Source: Pyrococcus furiosus DSM 3638
GTDB taxonomy: Archaea > Methanobacteriota_B > Thermococci > Thermococcales > Thermococcaceae
Direction: 5' to 3'
NCBI RefSeq assembly: GCF_000007305.1
Contig: NC_003413.1
Span: forward strand, 558,001-622,000
Length of the DNA: 64,000 nucleotides
A program made the position numbers and the translations under genes. Below the pieces are notes generated by a model that was not told where the DNA came from, made no database searches, and was given only the letters and a program-made list of their open reading frames with translations. This document shows, one piece after another, positions 1 through 8,869 of this stretch. Position 1 is the stretch's first letter; each line of letters begins with the position of its first letter.

Positions 1-308
1 AGTGGGGTTGGAGGTGCGTAAAGGGCTTCTCCGGATGTCGAAAGCTTTCCTACCCACTCTTCTCTAGGAACTTTAACGAAAACTGGGAAAATGCCCCCTG
101 CTTTTCCCCTTTTTAAGACTTTAATGCTTCCATTGGGGAGTGGGTAATAGATAGTGTAATTTCCAGAGCCTTCGATCTTGTAGACATCGTAGCCCAGTAT
201 TCTGGTTATCGAATCTTCATTGCTCGCCAAATAATTCAGAGCATTTACCATGTTCCCACTTAAGAATATCAACAATAGGACTCTAACTAAGAATTTTCTT
301 CTGGACAT
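1..308 (-). CDS. Secreted/membrane protein, N-terminal part only (runs off the left edge)
   Basis: The reading frame opens at an ATG at 308 and stays open to base 1, giving about 102 residues. The N-terminus MSRRKFLVRVLLLIFLSG is a basic start followed by a hydrophobic stretch, as in a signal peptide or anchor, so the rest should lie outside the cell. The family is not recognised. Residues around 60-100 resemble the same part of the 440-residue secreted protein encoded at 42032-43354: both carry PLP-x-G-x-IK-x-LK-x-G-x-x-GGI, then an EW pair and a PTP. I infer that the two are paralogues. An insertion sequence sits 48 bp upstream and may have separated this gene from its promoter. Confidence 0.75.
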   Translation of the reverse strand, partial: MSRRKFLVRVLLLIFLSGNMVNALNYLASNEDSITRILGYDVYKIEGSGNYTIYYPLPNGSIKVLKRGKAGGIFPVFVKVPREEWVGKLSTSGEALYAPPTP

Positions 309-346
309 AGTGTATTCACCAAATCATGAATAGTAATAAAACTACA

Positions 347-371
347 TAAAACTTTTACCCTAGTTCCCATC
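347..371. repeat. Left end of IS982-family element: target duplication and terminal inverted repeat
   Basis: Bases 347-356 read TAAAACTTTT and recur exactly at 1290-1299, just outside the other end, as a 10-bp target-site duplication. The element begins at 357 with ACCCTAGTTCCCA, which is repeated inverted at 1277-1289. Confidence 0.9.
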
Positions 372-1289
372 AGGTCGTTAGAATTATTAAGTACTTAAAT
401 TTTTTGATTGGTTGGTGGTTGTTATGAACTTTCAGCAGGAAATCCTGATCATAAAATCCGAAATCTATCCGATAGTCAGCAAACACTACCCGAAAAACAC
501 TCGCAGGGAAGTAATCAGCCTCTACGACCTGATAACCTTCGCAATACTAGCCCACCTGCACTTCGGAGGAGTTTACAAACACGCTTACGGAGCCCTAATC
601 GAGGAAATGAAACTGTTCCCCAAAATCAGGTACAACAAACTAACAGAACGCTTGAACAGGCACGAAAAACTTCTGCTCCTAGCGCAGGAAGAATTATTCA
701 AAAAACACGCCAGAGAATACGTTAGAATACTGGACTCAAAACCCATTCAGACCAAGGAGTTGGCCAGAAAAAACAGGAAGGATAAGGAGGGTTCTTCAGA
801 AATCATCTCTGAAAAGCCCGCAGTTGGGTTTGTTCCCTCTAAAAAAAGTTTTACTATGGGTACAAGCTGACCTGTTACTCTGATGGGAACCTGTTGGCTT
901 TGCTGTCCGTTGATCCGGCAAACAAGCATGATGTGAGTGTTGTCAGGGAAAAGTTCTGGGTGATTGTTGAGGAGTTTTCCGGCTGTTTTCTGTTTTTGGA
1001 TAAGGGTTACGTTAGTAGAGAACTTCAGGAGGAATTCCTGAAGTTTGGCGTTGTTTACACGCCGGTGAAGCGGGAGAATCAGGTTAGTAATCTGGAGGAG
1101 AAGAAGTTTTACAAGTACTTGTCTGACTTTCGCAGAAGGATTGAGACTTTGTTTTCGAAGTTTTCTGAGTTTCTTCTGAGGCCGAGCAGGAGTGTTAGTT
1201 TGAGGGGGTTAGCTGTCAGGATTTTAGGGGCGATTCTGGCCGTGAATCTGGACAGATTATACAACTTCACAGATGGTGGGAACTAGGGT
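357..1289 (+). mobile_element. Complete IS982-family insertion sequence (ISPfu3-like), 933 bp
   Basis: The element is bounded by 13-bp perfect terminal inverted repeats (ACCCTAGTTCCCA) and flanked by an exact 10-bp direct repeat, so both ends are intact. It holds one transposase reading frame interrupted by a frameshift in an A7 run. The IS982 assignment rests on transposase motifs; the name ISPfu3 is from memory. It lies between a minus-strand secreted-protein gene and thyX, in the upstream region of both. The preserved duplication suggests a recent insertion. Confidence 0.9.
424..1286 (+). pseudogene. IS982-family transposase, frameshifted at an A7 run
   Basis: Starting at the ATG at 424 (preceded by TTGGTGGT), the frame runs to a TGA at 868-870. 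The adjacent minus-one frame continues without a break to the stop at 1284-1286. Reading back one base in the A7 run at 841-847 restores a continuous protein of about 287 residues through KKKFYYGYKLTCYSDGN. The DDE residues expected in this family are all present: D in RILDSKPI, D in LFLDKGY and E in RRRIETLF. The break could be a mutation, a sequencing error in the homopolymer, or minus-one ribosomal slippage. IS982 elements are usually single-frame, so I favour one of the first two. The stop codon lies inside the right terminal repeat. Confidence 0.85.
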
Positions 1290-1299
1290 TAAAACTTTT
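1272..1299. repeat. Right end of IS982-family element: inverted repeat plus target duplication
   Basis: Bases 1272-1289 contain the inverted copy of the left terminal repeat (TGGGAACTAGGGT), and 1290-1299 is the second copy of TAAAACTTTT. Confidence 0.9.
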
Positions 1300-1430
1300 T
1301 GATCGTCAATTAATCATAATAATGGCAAAAGTTTACTTAGTGGATTATTATGCCACTTATGATCTTTTCATAGGGGTTAGTATGGAAAACCATATCAAGA
1401 TATTGAAGGACATGAAGTGGGGGGTAAGAA

Positions 1431-2165
1431 ATGGTTCGTGTTACGCTCGTTAACTATACAAAGAGGCCCTTAGAAACAATAACTTGGGCTGCCCTTATAA
1501 GCTATTGGGGGGAATGGAGCACGGAATCATTTGAAAGGATAAGTGAGAATGATGTAGAAAAGCATCTCCCTCGGATATTGGGTTATGGTCATGAGAGCAT
1601 TTTGGAGCATGCAACGTTTACTTTCTCAATCGAAGGTTGTAGTAGGGTTTGTACTCATCAACTTGTGAGGCATAGAATAGCCAGCTACACCCAGCAAAGC
1701 CAGCGTTACATTGTTCTTGACGAGGAGAACGTTGAGGAAACGTTTGTAATTCCTGAATCGATAAAGAAAGATAGAGAGCTTTATGAAAAATGGAAGAAGG
1801 TCATGGCTGAGACAATAAGCCTTTACAAGGAGAGCATAAATAGGGGAGTTCACCAGGAAGATGCTCGATTCATTCTTCCTCAAGCTGTGAAAACGAAGAT
1901 AATTGTGACGATGAACTTGAGAGAATTGAAGCACTTCTTTGGCCTTAGACTATGTGAAAGGGCTCAATGGGAGATTAGGGAAGTTGCATGGAAGATGTTA
2001 GAGGAGATGGCGAAGAGGGATGATATAAGGCCGATAATAAAGTGGGCTAAACTTGGGCCTAGGTGCATTCAGTTTGGCTATTGTCCCGAGAGAGATCTAA
2101 TGCCTCCTGGGTGCTTAAAGAAAACTAGAAAAAAGTGGGAAAAAGTTGCGGAAAGTAAGAGCTAA
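1431..2165 (+). CDS. thyX: Flavin-dependent thymidylate synthase ThyX
   Basis: ThyX makes dTMP from dUMP using methylene-tetrahydrofolate (or the archaeal equivalent), with FAD and NAD(P)H, and replaces ThyA. The protein has 244 residues, and the family signature RHR-x7-S is present at residues 80-90 (RHRIASYTQQS). It continues through ERAQWEIR-type residues that usually shape the dUMP and FAD pocket. The start at 1431 is supported by the purine-rich GTGGGGGGTAAGA just upstream. The gene stands alone. The IS982 element ends about 140 bp before it, so its promoter probably lies in the 1290-1430 stretch. Confidence 0.95.
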   Translation: MVRVTLVNYTKRPLETITWAALISYWGEWSTESFERISENDVEKHLPRILGYGHESILEHATFTFSIEGCSRVCTHQLVRHRIASYTQQSQRYIVLDEENVEETFVIPESIKKDRELYEKWKKVMAETISLYKESINRGVHQEDARFILPQAVKTKIIVTMNLRELKHFFGLRLCERAQWEIREVAWKMLEEMAKRDDIRPIIKWAKLGPRCIQFGYCPERDLMPPGCLKKTRKKWEKVAESKS

Positions 2166-2356
2166 ATTGTTATATTGAGTAAAAGCTTTCTTTCTTTATT
2201 TGTCTTTATGGCAAAATCCCAGAAGTTCAGCTATTGAATTAGAGAACTGTTCGTCACTGAAAGTAAACTTCTATGGGATTCTTCTGAATTATATGGTAAG
2301 GTTTGGAAAATTTGGACATAAAAGTCTTAAAGTTTCCTTTTTCAACTCTAAACTAG

Positions 2357-3253
<897 letters not shown>

Positions 3254-3260
3254 GTTAAAC

Positions 3261-3269
3261 TTTATAAGT
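3261..3269 (+). promoter_or_regulatory. TATA box of the tRNA-Ser gene
   Basis: TTTATAAGT lies 26-34 bp upstream of the first tRNA base, the spacing expected for archaeal TFB/TBP promoters. Confidence 0.6.
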
Positions 3270-3294
3270 TCTCATGTATCAAGAAATTGGGAGC

Positions 3295-3381
3295 GCCGGG
3301 GTAGCCTAGTCAGGGAAGGCGCGGGACTCGAGATCCCGTGGGCGTTCGCCCGCCGGGGTTCAAATCCCCGCCCCGGCGCCA
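3295..3381 (+). tRNA. tRNA-Ser (anticodon CGA), CCA encoded
   Basis: The acceptor stem GCCGGGG (3295-3301) pairs with CCCCGGC (3371-3377), followed by discriminator G and an encoded CCA. The D arm GCC/GGC, the anticodon stem CGGGA/TCCCG with loop CTCGAGA (anticodon CGA at 3329-3331), a long variable arm (GGGCG TTC GCCC) and a T arm CGGGG-TTCAAAT-CCCCG all fold. The long variable arm together with CGA identifies a serine tRNA reading UCG. No intron is seen. Confidence 0.97.
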
Positions 3382-3409
3382 TTTGTTAAGCACTTGGAGG
3401 TTTGATAAT

Positions 3410-4615
3410 ATGGCATTTCTAAAGGTAGTGTCATTGGAAGAAGCAATTTCAATAATTAATAGCTTTAGACTTGAAATAGGATTTGAGGAAGTTACTTTAG
3501 ATAAAGCTCTGGGGAGGATAGTTGCAGAGGATATTTATTCCCCCTTGGATATTCCTCCCTTTGATAGATCGACCGTTGATGGGTATGCTGTTAGGGCGGA
3601 GGATACTTTTATGGCCAGTGAAGCTAATCCAGTGGAACTCAAAGTAATTGGAGAAGTTCATGCCGGAGAACAACCTTCAGTAAAGTTAAGCAAGGGAGAG
3701 GCGGTCTACATTACAACGGGGTCAATGATGCCAGAGAACGCAAATGCTGTGATTCCTTTTGAGGATGTTGAGAGAGAAGGAGATATTATAAGAATTTATA
3801 AGCCTGCATACCCAGGTTTAGGAGTCATGAAGAAAGGAACTGACATAAAAAAGGGCCAACTCTTAATTAGAAGAGGAACTAAGCTAACGTTTAAAGAAAC
3901 TGCCCTGCTTTCTGCTGCGGGATTTTTAAAAGTAAAGGTCTTTAAAAAGCCTAAAGTTGCGGTCATAAGTACGGGGAATGAAATTGTTCTCCCAGGTGAA
4001 GAGCTTAGGCCTGGCCAAATATATGACATCAATGGTAGAGCAATAGTTGATGCCGTTAATGAATTGGGTGGAGAGGGAATATTCGTTGGGATTGCCAGGG
4101 ATGACAGAGAAAGTCTCAAAAAATTAATACTTCAAGCCTTAGAAGTTGGAGATATTATCGTTATTAGTGGGGGGGCAAGTGGGGGAATAAAAGACTTAAC
4201 AGCCTCGGTAATAGAGGAACTTGGAGAGGTTAAAGTTCATGGAATTGCAATTCAGCCAGGTAAACCCACAATAATAGGGGTTATAAACGGTAAGCCTGTC
4301 TTTGGCCTACCTGGGTATCCGACAAGTTGCCTAACAAACTTCACCCTCTTAGTTGCTCCCCTGCTTTTGAGGCTACTTGGAAGGGAAGGAAAAATTAAGA
4401 AGGTTAAGGCGAAAATTAAGCATAAAGTATTTTCGGTAAAGGGAAGAAGACAATTCCTCCCAGTTAAACTTGAGGGAGATGTAGCGGTTCCTATCTTGAA
4501 GGGAAGCGGAGCAGTCACAAGCTTTGTGGAGGCAGATGGTTTTGTGGAAATTCCCGAGAATGTAGAAAGCCTTGATGAGGGAGAAGAAGTAACGGTAACG
4601 TTGTTCTCGTTTTAG
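3410..4615 (+). CDS. moeA: Molybdopterin molybdenumtransferase MoeA
   Basis: MoeA inserts the metal (in Pyrococcus chiefly tungsten) into adenylylated molybdopterin to finish the pyranopterin cofactor of tungsten enzymes such as aldehyde:ferredoxin oxidoreductases. The 401-residue protein shows the N-terminal PPFDRSTVDGYAVRAEDT motif near residue 50, the MoCF/MoaB-like domain with ISTGNEI near 190 and ISGGASGG near 260, and FGLPGYPTS near 305. I place the start at 3410: it follows TTGGAGGTTTGATA, and an earlier in-frame start would lie inside the tRNA gene. The moaD-like gene follows 11 bp later, which suggests co-transcription. Confidence 0.95.
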   Translation: MAFLKVVSLEEAISIINSFRLEIGFEEVTLDKALGRIVAEDIYSPLDIPPFDRSTVDGYAVRAEDTFMASEANPVELKVIGEVHAGEQPSVKLSKGEAVYITTGSMMPENANAVIPFEDVEREGDIIRIYKPAYPGLGVMKKGTDIKKGQLLIRRGTKLTFKETALLSAAGFLKVKVFKKPKVAVISTGNEIVLPGEELRPGQIYDINGRAIVDAVNELGGEGIFVGIARDDRESLKKLILQALEVGDIIVISGGASGGIKDLTASVIEELGEVKVHGIAIQPGKPTIIGVINGKPVFGLPGYPTSCLTNFTLLVAPLLLRLLGREGKIKKVKAKIKHKVFSVKGRRQFLPVKLEGDVAVPILKGSGAVTSFVEADGFVEIPENVESLDEGEEVTVTLFSF

Positions 4616-4626
4616 GAGGTGATAGT

Positions 4627-4899
4627 ATGGTCAAGGTTAAGGTTAAGTACTTTGCTAGATTTAGGCAACTTGCAGGAGTTGATGAAGAGGAGATTGAGCT
4701 TCCAGAGGGAGCTAGAGTTAGGGACTTGATAGAAGAAATAAAGAAAAGACATGAAAAATTTAAGGAGGAGGTCTTTGGAGAAGGATACGATGAGGATGCC
4801 GATGTTAACATTGCCGTAAATGGAAGGTATGTAAGCTGGGATGAAGAGTTAAAGGATGGGGATGTTGTTGGAGTATTTCCTCCCGTAAGCGGAGGTTAA
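4627..4899 (+). CDS. moaD: MoaD/ThiS-type small sulfur-carrier protein
   Basis: This 90-residue ubiquitin-like protein ends in the double glycine PVSGG, which an E1-like enzyme adenylates and converts to a thiocarboxylate. The N-terminus KVKVKYFARFRQLAGVDEEE matches MoaD, the small subunit of molybdopterin synthase. Its place directly after moeA supports a role in tungstopterin synthesis, and it may double as the SAMP modifier, as in other archaea. A strong GGAGGTGATAGT ribosome site precedes it. Its last 4 bp overlap the 3' end of the convergent UPF0047 gene. Confidence 0.88.
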   Translation: MVKVKVKYFARFRQLAGVDEEEIELPEGARVRDLIEEIKKRHEKFKEEVFGEGYDEDADVNIAVNGRYVSWDEELKDGDVVGVFPPVSGG

Positions 4900-5297
4900 C
4901 ATTTACATACTTTTACATAAACTTCTCTTCTCCTGGGTCCATCTAACTCTACAAAGAGAATGCTCTGCCAAGTTCCTAACATAAGTTGGCCATTTACTAT
5001 TGGAATAGTCACGCTTGGGCCAAGTATTATAGCTCTGAGGTGAGAGTGGGCGTTGTTATCTATAGAATCGTGTCTGTATCCTGCACCTTTGGGAATTAAT
5101 TTTGAGAGAATATTTTCTATGTCGTTAAGGAGCCTTGGCTCGTTCTCATTTACTATTATTCCTGTGGTGGTATGCCTAGTATAGACAACGGCAATTCCAT
5201 TATCGATGCCACTTTTTCTAACGATTTCCTGGACTTTTTCCGTTATATCTATTATTTCAACTTCTTTGGAAGTCCTTATAGTGATGGTTTCAATCAT
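4896..5297 (-). CDS. UPF0047 / YjbQ family protein
   Basis: The 133-residue protein belongs to the YjbQ (UPF0047) family, a compact beta-fold found in all domains. Bacterial members have been linked to weak thiamine-phosphate synthase activity, but the true role is unsettled. Family hallmarks are visible: YTRHTTTGIIVNENE near residue 40, HDSIDNNAHSHLRA near 75 and LMLGTWQSILFVELDGPR near 105. The conserved His and Asp/Glu residues probably bind a metal or phosphate. It overlaps by 8 bp the start of the downstream gene order on the same strand, and so is probably the last gene of a minus-strand unit with the two helical proteins before it. Confidence 0.88.
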   Translation of the reverse strand: MIETITIRTSKEVEIIDITEKVQEIVRKSGIDNGIAVVYTRHTTTGIIVNENEPRLLNDIENILSKLIPKGAGYRHDSIDNNAHSHLRAIILGPSVTIPIVNGQLMLGTWQSILFVELDGPRRREVYVKVCKC

Positions 5298-5583
5298 ATT
5301 TCTTCCCCTCTAGATACCTTTTTATCATCTCCCTAGCGTTTTCTATATGCTTATTTGCCTCTTCTTCATTAATGTTTTTTAACGTGGCCCTAACAGTAAC
5401 AATGCTCTCAAAGGCCTCCAATAACCTTTGATCTGTTGTCTCTTTTAGAATTCTTTTTAGCATTAAGTATGCTTCGTCTATGCTCTCCTCTCTTAGGGTT
5501 TTCTTAGATAGTCCTTCGAGGATTCGATCTAGAATGAATATTCTATCTTGCAATAGCTTCCTTCTTAGTATTAATCTTCTCAT
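5290..5583 (-). CDS. Hypothetical small helical protein, 97 aa
   Basis: I do not recognise a family. The product is highly charged (rich in R, K, E) and looks all-helical, with heptad-like leucine spacing. The start at 5583 lies 41 bp inside the 3' end of the preceding gene and follows GGGGAAAGTCA, so translation is probably coupled. Its 3' end overlaps the UPF0047 gene by 8 bp. The tight packing suggests that it works with the larger helical-repeat protein encoded upstream. Confidence 0.65.
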   Translation of the reverse strand: MRRLILRRKLLQDRIFILDRILEGLSKKTLREESIDEAYLMLKRILKETTDQRLLEAFESIVTVRATLKNINEEEANKHIENAREMIKRYLEGKKYD

Positions 5584-6835
5584 TGACTTTCCCCTCTACC
5601 ACTTTTACTAAAAGTTCGGAAGCAAGTTTTGAAGCAATACCTCTATCTTTAATATTCAAAACAACGTCAATAGCATCTCCAACACGCCCAATTCTAATGA
5701 GATAATGGGCTAGGAATCCTAAGGCAACTGACCTGTGCCGTTCGCTATTAATTCTTTTTATTACTCTAACTGCCTGTTGAAGGTTGTTGAGCTCTAAATA
5801 ATACTTTGTTATTCCTACTAGTATGTCTTCGCTTATTCCCTCTTTCTCGAGGAGGACTTGAATCATTGGCTCCATCTTGGGAGAACCCCTCTCTAGAATC
5901 CTAAATATGATATCCTTAACCATTAGGACCATATCAGGGGGAAGGCTTTCCATTAAAATTTTCAGCTTATCTAAGTCTTCTTTAGAAAGTAGAGAAGTTA
6001 GAATTTCCCTAACTATTATTCTTTGCGTGGTGGGCGGTATTGTCTTTAATACTTCAATCGATTGTTGGATAAATCCGTGAATTGCAAATATGTAGGCAAT
6101 ATCTTCCCTTATATCTTCTCCCACTTTTTTAGCCAGCTCCTCACTCTCTTCTATCAAAATTTTTACTATTTCTGAGTTTTCCTCATTATTCTTCAAAAAT
6201 TCTAGAACCTCATTTAATGCCTGTGCTATCCAGAGTTTGCTCCCTATAGAGTTTATTAACTCAAGAACAAGCTTGTATTCTCCTAGTGAAAGTAGTGGTT
6301 TAATTGACTTGACTATTGCCTCCTCTCTATAGGGCTCCTCAATAGTTTCGAGAATTAGGAGTACTTTCCTTCTTTTATATATTTTGTTTAGTTTTTCCCC
6401 TTCCAAATTTTCTAAAACTTTTTCGAGTATTTCAAGAAGTTTTTTGTTTCTAAGCTTCTTGTTCTTAATCTCCACGGCATAAAATACCGCTTCGTCAGTG
6501 TCTTTTAATGAAAGCAAATAATCGATTGCTTCGGCTTTTACAATGTCCTGAATTTCCTCTGGAAGAAGTTGTGCCGATGATATGGCCTCTCTAAATGCTT
6601 TCTTTGCTGATTTAAGCCCTGCTAAACTTGTTGAATATCCAATGGCGAGAAGAGCTCTTACTAAAATATAAGGATCTTCTATTTTTGATAATTCTTCGAA
6701 AGCTTTTCTGAATGCTTTTCCTGCCCTGGGATCTTTTATTTTAGACAAATATACTCCTATTCTCCCATATGTTAATACCCTAACGAATGGGTCTGGTATC
6801 GAGGGTACTAACTCTAATATTTCATCTATTACCAT
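5543..6835 (-). CDS. Helical-repeat (TPR/HEAT-like) protein, 430 aa
   Basis: The protein is almost entirely alpha-helical, with repeated units of about 35 residues ending in small-hydrophobic pairs (for example IGRVGDAIDVVLNIKDRG near the C-terminus). This suggests a solenoid scaffold of the TPR or HEAT type. I see no catalytic motif, signal peptide or membrane segment, so a cytosolic protein-protein adaptor is the best inference. It leads a three-gene overlapping minus-strand unit. The start at 6835 is preceded by TATGGTGAGGTATT (minus strand), a plausible ribosome site. Confidence 0.7.
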   Translation of the reverse strand: MVIDEILELVPSIPDPFVRVLTYGRIGVYLSKIKDPRAGKAFRKAFEELSKIEDPYILVRALLAIGYSTSLAGLKSAKKAFREAISSAQLLPEEIQDIVKAEAIDYLLSLKDTDEAVFYAVEIKNKKLRNKKLLEILEKVLENLEGEKLNKIYKRRKVLLILETIEEPYREEAIVKSIKPLLSLGEYKLVLELINSIGSKLWIAQALNEVLEFLKNNEENSEIVKILIEESEELAKKVGEDIREDIAYIFAIHGFIQQSIEVLKTIPPTTQRIIVREILTSLLSKEDLDKLKILMESLPPDMVLMVKDIIFRILERGSPKMEPMIQVLLEKEGISEDILVGITKYYLELNNLQQAVRVIKRINSERHRSVALGFLAHYLIRIGRVGDAIDVVLNIKDRGIASKLASELLVKVVEGKVNEKINTKKEAIAR

Positions 6836-7054
6836 AATACCTCACCATAAGATTATACATGGCAAAACGCACTTACTAAGGTAAATTTATGGACATAGAT
6901 ATTTTAATCTTTTCGTTTTTGAAGCAAATCTTTTTGTAGGAAGATGATGAACTAATGGTTTCAAAATGTTTAAATAAAAGCTTAAGGTGTAGTCAAAATG
7001 TTGTCTCAAATTTAAAGAAAAGAGGCGAAACAAAGAAAATAGAGGGAAGATACT

Positions 7055-8401
7055 TTACTTCTTGAGCTTTTCACACTTCTTTACCCACTCCTCAAGAACG
7101 TCTCTGAGCTTTGGCTTGCCTATTTCCTCAAGCTCATACTTGACTCTTACTGCAGGCTTGTTGAGGTTCATGAATCTTCTTAGGTCTACTGGAGTTCCCA
7201 TAACGACAACGTCTGCATCTGCTCTGTTAATTGTTTCCTCTAGCTCTTTGATCTGCTTCTTGCCGTATCCCATTGCTGGGAGTATGTTGCTTAGGTGTGG
7301 GTACTTCTTGTATGTTTCAATTATTGACCCAACAGCGTATGGCCTTGGATCTACTATCTCCTTAGCTCCGAACTTCTTGGCTGCTATGTAACCTGCACCG
7401 AAGCTCATTCCACCATGGGTGAGGGTCGGACCATCCTCAACTACGAGAACGCGCTTACCCTTGATTAGCTCTGGCTTGTCCACGAAGATTGGTGATGCTG
7501 CTTCAATGACTATAGCATTTGGATTTATCTTTTCAATGTTCTCTCTAATCTTCTGTATGTTCTCTGGTGGGGCTGTGTCTATTTTATTGATTATAATAAC
7601 ATCAGCACTTCTGAAGTTTGTTTCACCTGGGTGGTGTGTCAACTCATGACCAGGTCTGTGTGGGTCAGTGACAACTATCCATAAGTCGGGCTCGAAGAAT
7701 GGGAAGTCGTTGTTCCCACCGTCCCAGAGGATTATGTCGGCCTCTTTCTCTGCCTCCCTCAGTATCTTCTCGTAGTCAACTCCAGCGTATACTACCATTC
7801 CTCTCTCTAGGTATGGCTCATACTCTTCTCTCTCCTCAATTGTACACTCATATCTGTCGAGGTCCTCAAAGGTCGCAAAGCGCTGAACAACTTGCTTTCT
7901 TAGATCACCGTAGGGCATTGGGTGTCTGACTGCAACTACCTTGAATCCCATCTCTTGGAGGATTTGGGCCACTTTTCTTGAGGTCTGGCTCTTTCCACAT
8001 CCTGTTCTGACTGCAGTTACGGCTACAACGGGCTTGCTTGACTTTAGCATTGTGCTCTTTGGTCCAAGTAGCCAGAAGTCAGCCCCAGCACTGTGGGCTC
8101 TACTTGCTAAGTGCATGACGTGTTCGTGAGAAACGTCAGAGTACGCGAAAACCACTATGTCAACATCATGCTCTTTGATTATCTTTTCCAAATCATCTTC
8201 TGGTAGAATTGGAATTCCATTTGGATACAGTTCACCAGCTAGCTCTGGGGGATATATTCTCCCCTCTATATCTGGAATTTGGGTGGCAGTGAAGGCAACA
8301 ACCTCGTAATCTGGGTTATCTCTGAAAAAGACGTTGAAGTTGTGGAAGTCTCTACCCGCAGCACCCAGAATTACAACCCTTCTCCTTTTTTTCTCGGCCA
8401 T
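7055..8401 (-). CDS. COG2403 predicted GTPase, cyclic 2,3-diphosphoglycerate synthetase-like
   Basis: The 448-residue protein has an N-terminal Rossmann-like region (VVILGAAGRDFHNFNVFF) and a P-loop domain with TAVRTGCGKSQTS near residue 130. The conserved motifs DGGNNDFPFFEPD and VVEDGPTLTHGGMSFGAGY follow. It resembles the cyclic 2,3-diphosphoglycerate synthetase of methanogens and the COG2403 family. Pyrococcus is not known to accumulate that solute, so the actual reaction is uncertain. I take ATG 8401 rather than the GTG at 8410 because TGAGGTGATC ends 4 bp before it. It is divergent from hypC and shares a 240-bp upstream region with it. Confidence 0.75.
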   Translation of the reverse strand: MAEKKRRRVVILGAAGRDFHNFNVFFRDNPDYEVVAFTATQIPDIEGRIYPPELAGELYPNGIPILPEDDLEKIIKEHDVDIVVFAYSDVSHEHVMHLASRAHSAGADFWLLGPKSTMLKSSKPVVAVTAVRTGCGKSQTSRKVAQILQEMGFKVVAVRHPMPYGDLRKQVVQRFATFEDLDRYECTIEEREEYEPYLERGMVVYAGVDYEKILREAEKEADIILWDGGNNDFPFFEPDLWIVVTDPHRPGHELTHHPGETNFRSADVIIINKIDTAPPENIQKIRENIEKINPNAIVIEAASPIFVDKPELIKGKRVLVVEDGPTLTHGGMSFGAGYIAAKKFGAKEIVDPRPYAVGSIIETYKKYPHLSNILPAMGYGKKQIKELEETINRADADVVVMGTPVDLRRFMNLNKPAVRVKYELEEIGKPKLRDVLEEWVKKCEKLKK

Positions 8402-8641
8402 TTTGATCACCTCAGAATGTTTTATTTCGAGATAATACTCAATCTAGACATTTATAACGATTTTCATTTAAATTGGAAATAATTTTTCGAATGATTTTAA
8501 GTAAAAGTTGTGTAAAGTCGAAAATATTTCGAATAAATGTGTGTATTATTAAAGGGATTAAGAAAAGGGAAAAGGTTGAAAACTTCAAGTTTCAAAAACC
8601 CCTAAAAAGTCTAAATCAAACCCTCTAATGGTGGGAGTAAA

Positions 8642-8869
8642 ATGTGCCTTGCAATCCCAGGGAAAGTGGTGGAGATTAAAGGTAACGTTGGAATAGTGGA
8701 TTTTGGAGGAATACGGAGAGAGGTAAGGTTAGATCTTTTGAGTGATGTTAAAGTTGGCGATTACGTTATAGTTCACACTGGCTTTGCTATAGAAAAGTTA
8801 GATGAGAGGAGAGCTAGAGAAATTCTTGAAGCCTGGGAAGAAGTTTTCTCAGTAATTGGGGGTGAGTAA
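8642..8869 (+). CDS. hypC: Hydrogenase maturation chaperone HypC
   Basis: HypC carries the Fe(CN)2CO unit between HypD and the large subunit of NiFe hydrogenases. The 75-residue product begins MCLAIPGKV; the cysteine exposed after methionine is the iron-ligand residue of the family. It is followed by a short beta-barrel core (VGDYVIVHTGFAIEKLDE). The ribosome site GGTGGGAG lies 4 bp before the ATG. hypD starts immediately after the stop. Confidence 0.96.
   Translation: MCLAIPGKVVEIKGNVGIVDFGGIRREVRLDLLSDVKVGDYVIVHTGFAIEKLDERRAREILEAWEEVFSVIGGE

Noticed and set aside
1322-1453. 43-codon frame beginning MAKVYLVDYYATYDLF before thyX
   Set aside because: It overlaps the thyX start, has no clear ribosome site and no recognised family. 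It could be a fragment cut off by the IS insertion, but there is not enough to support a gene.
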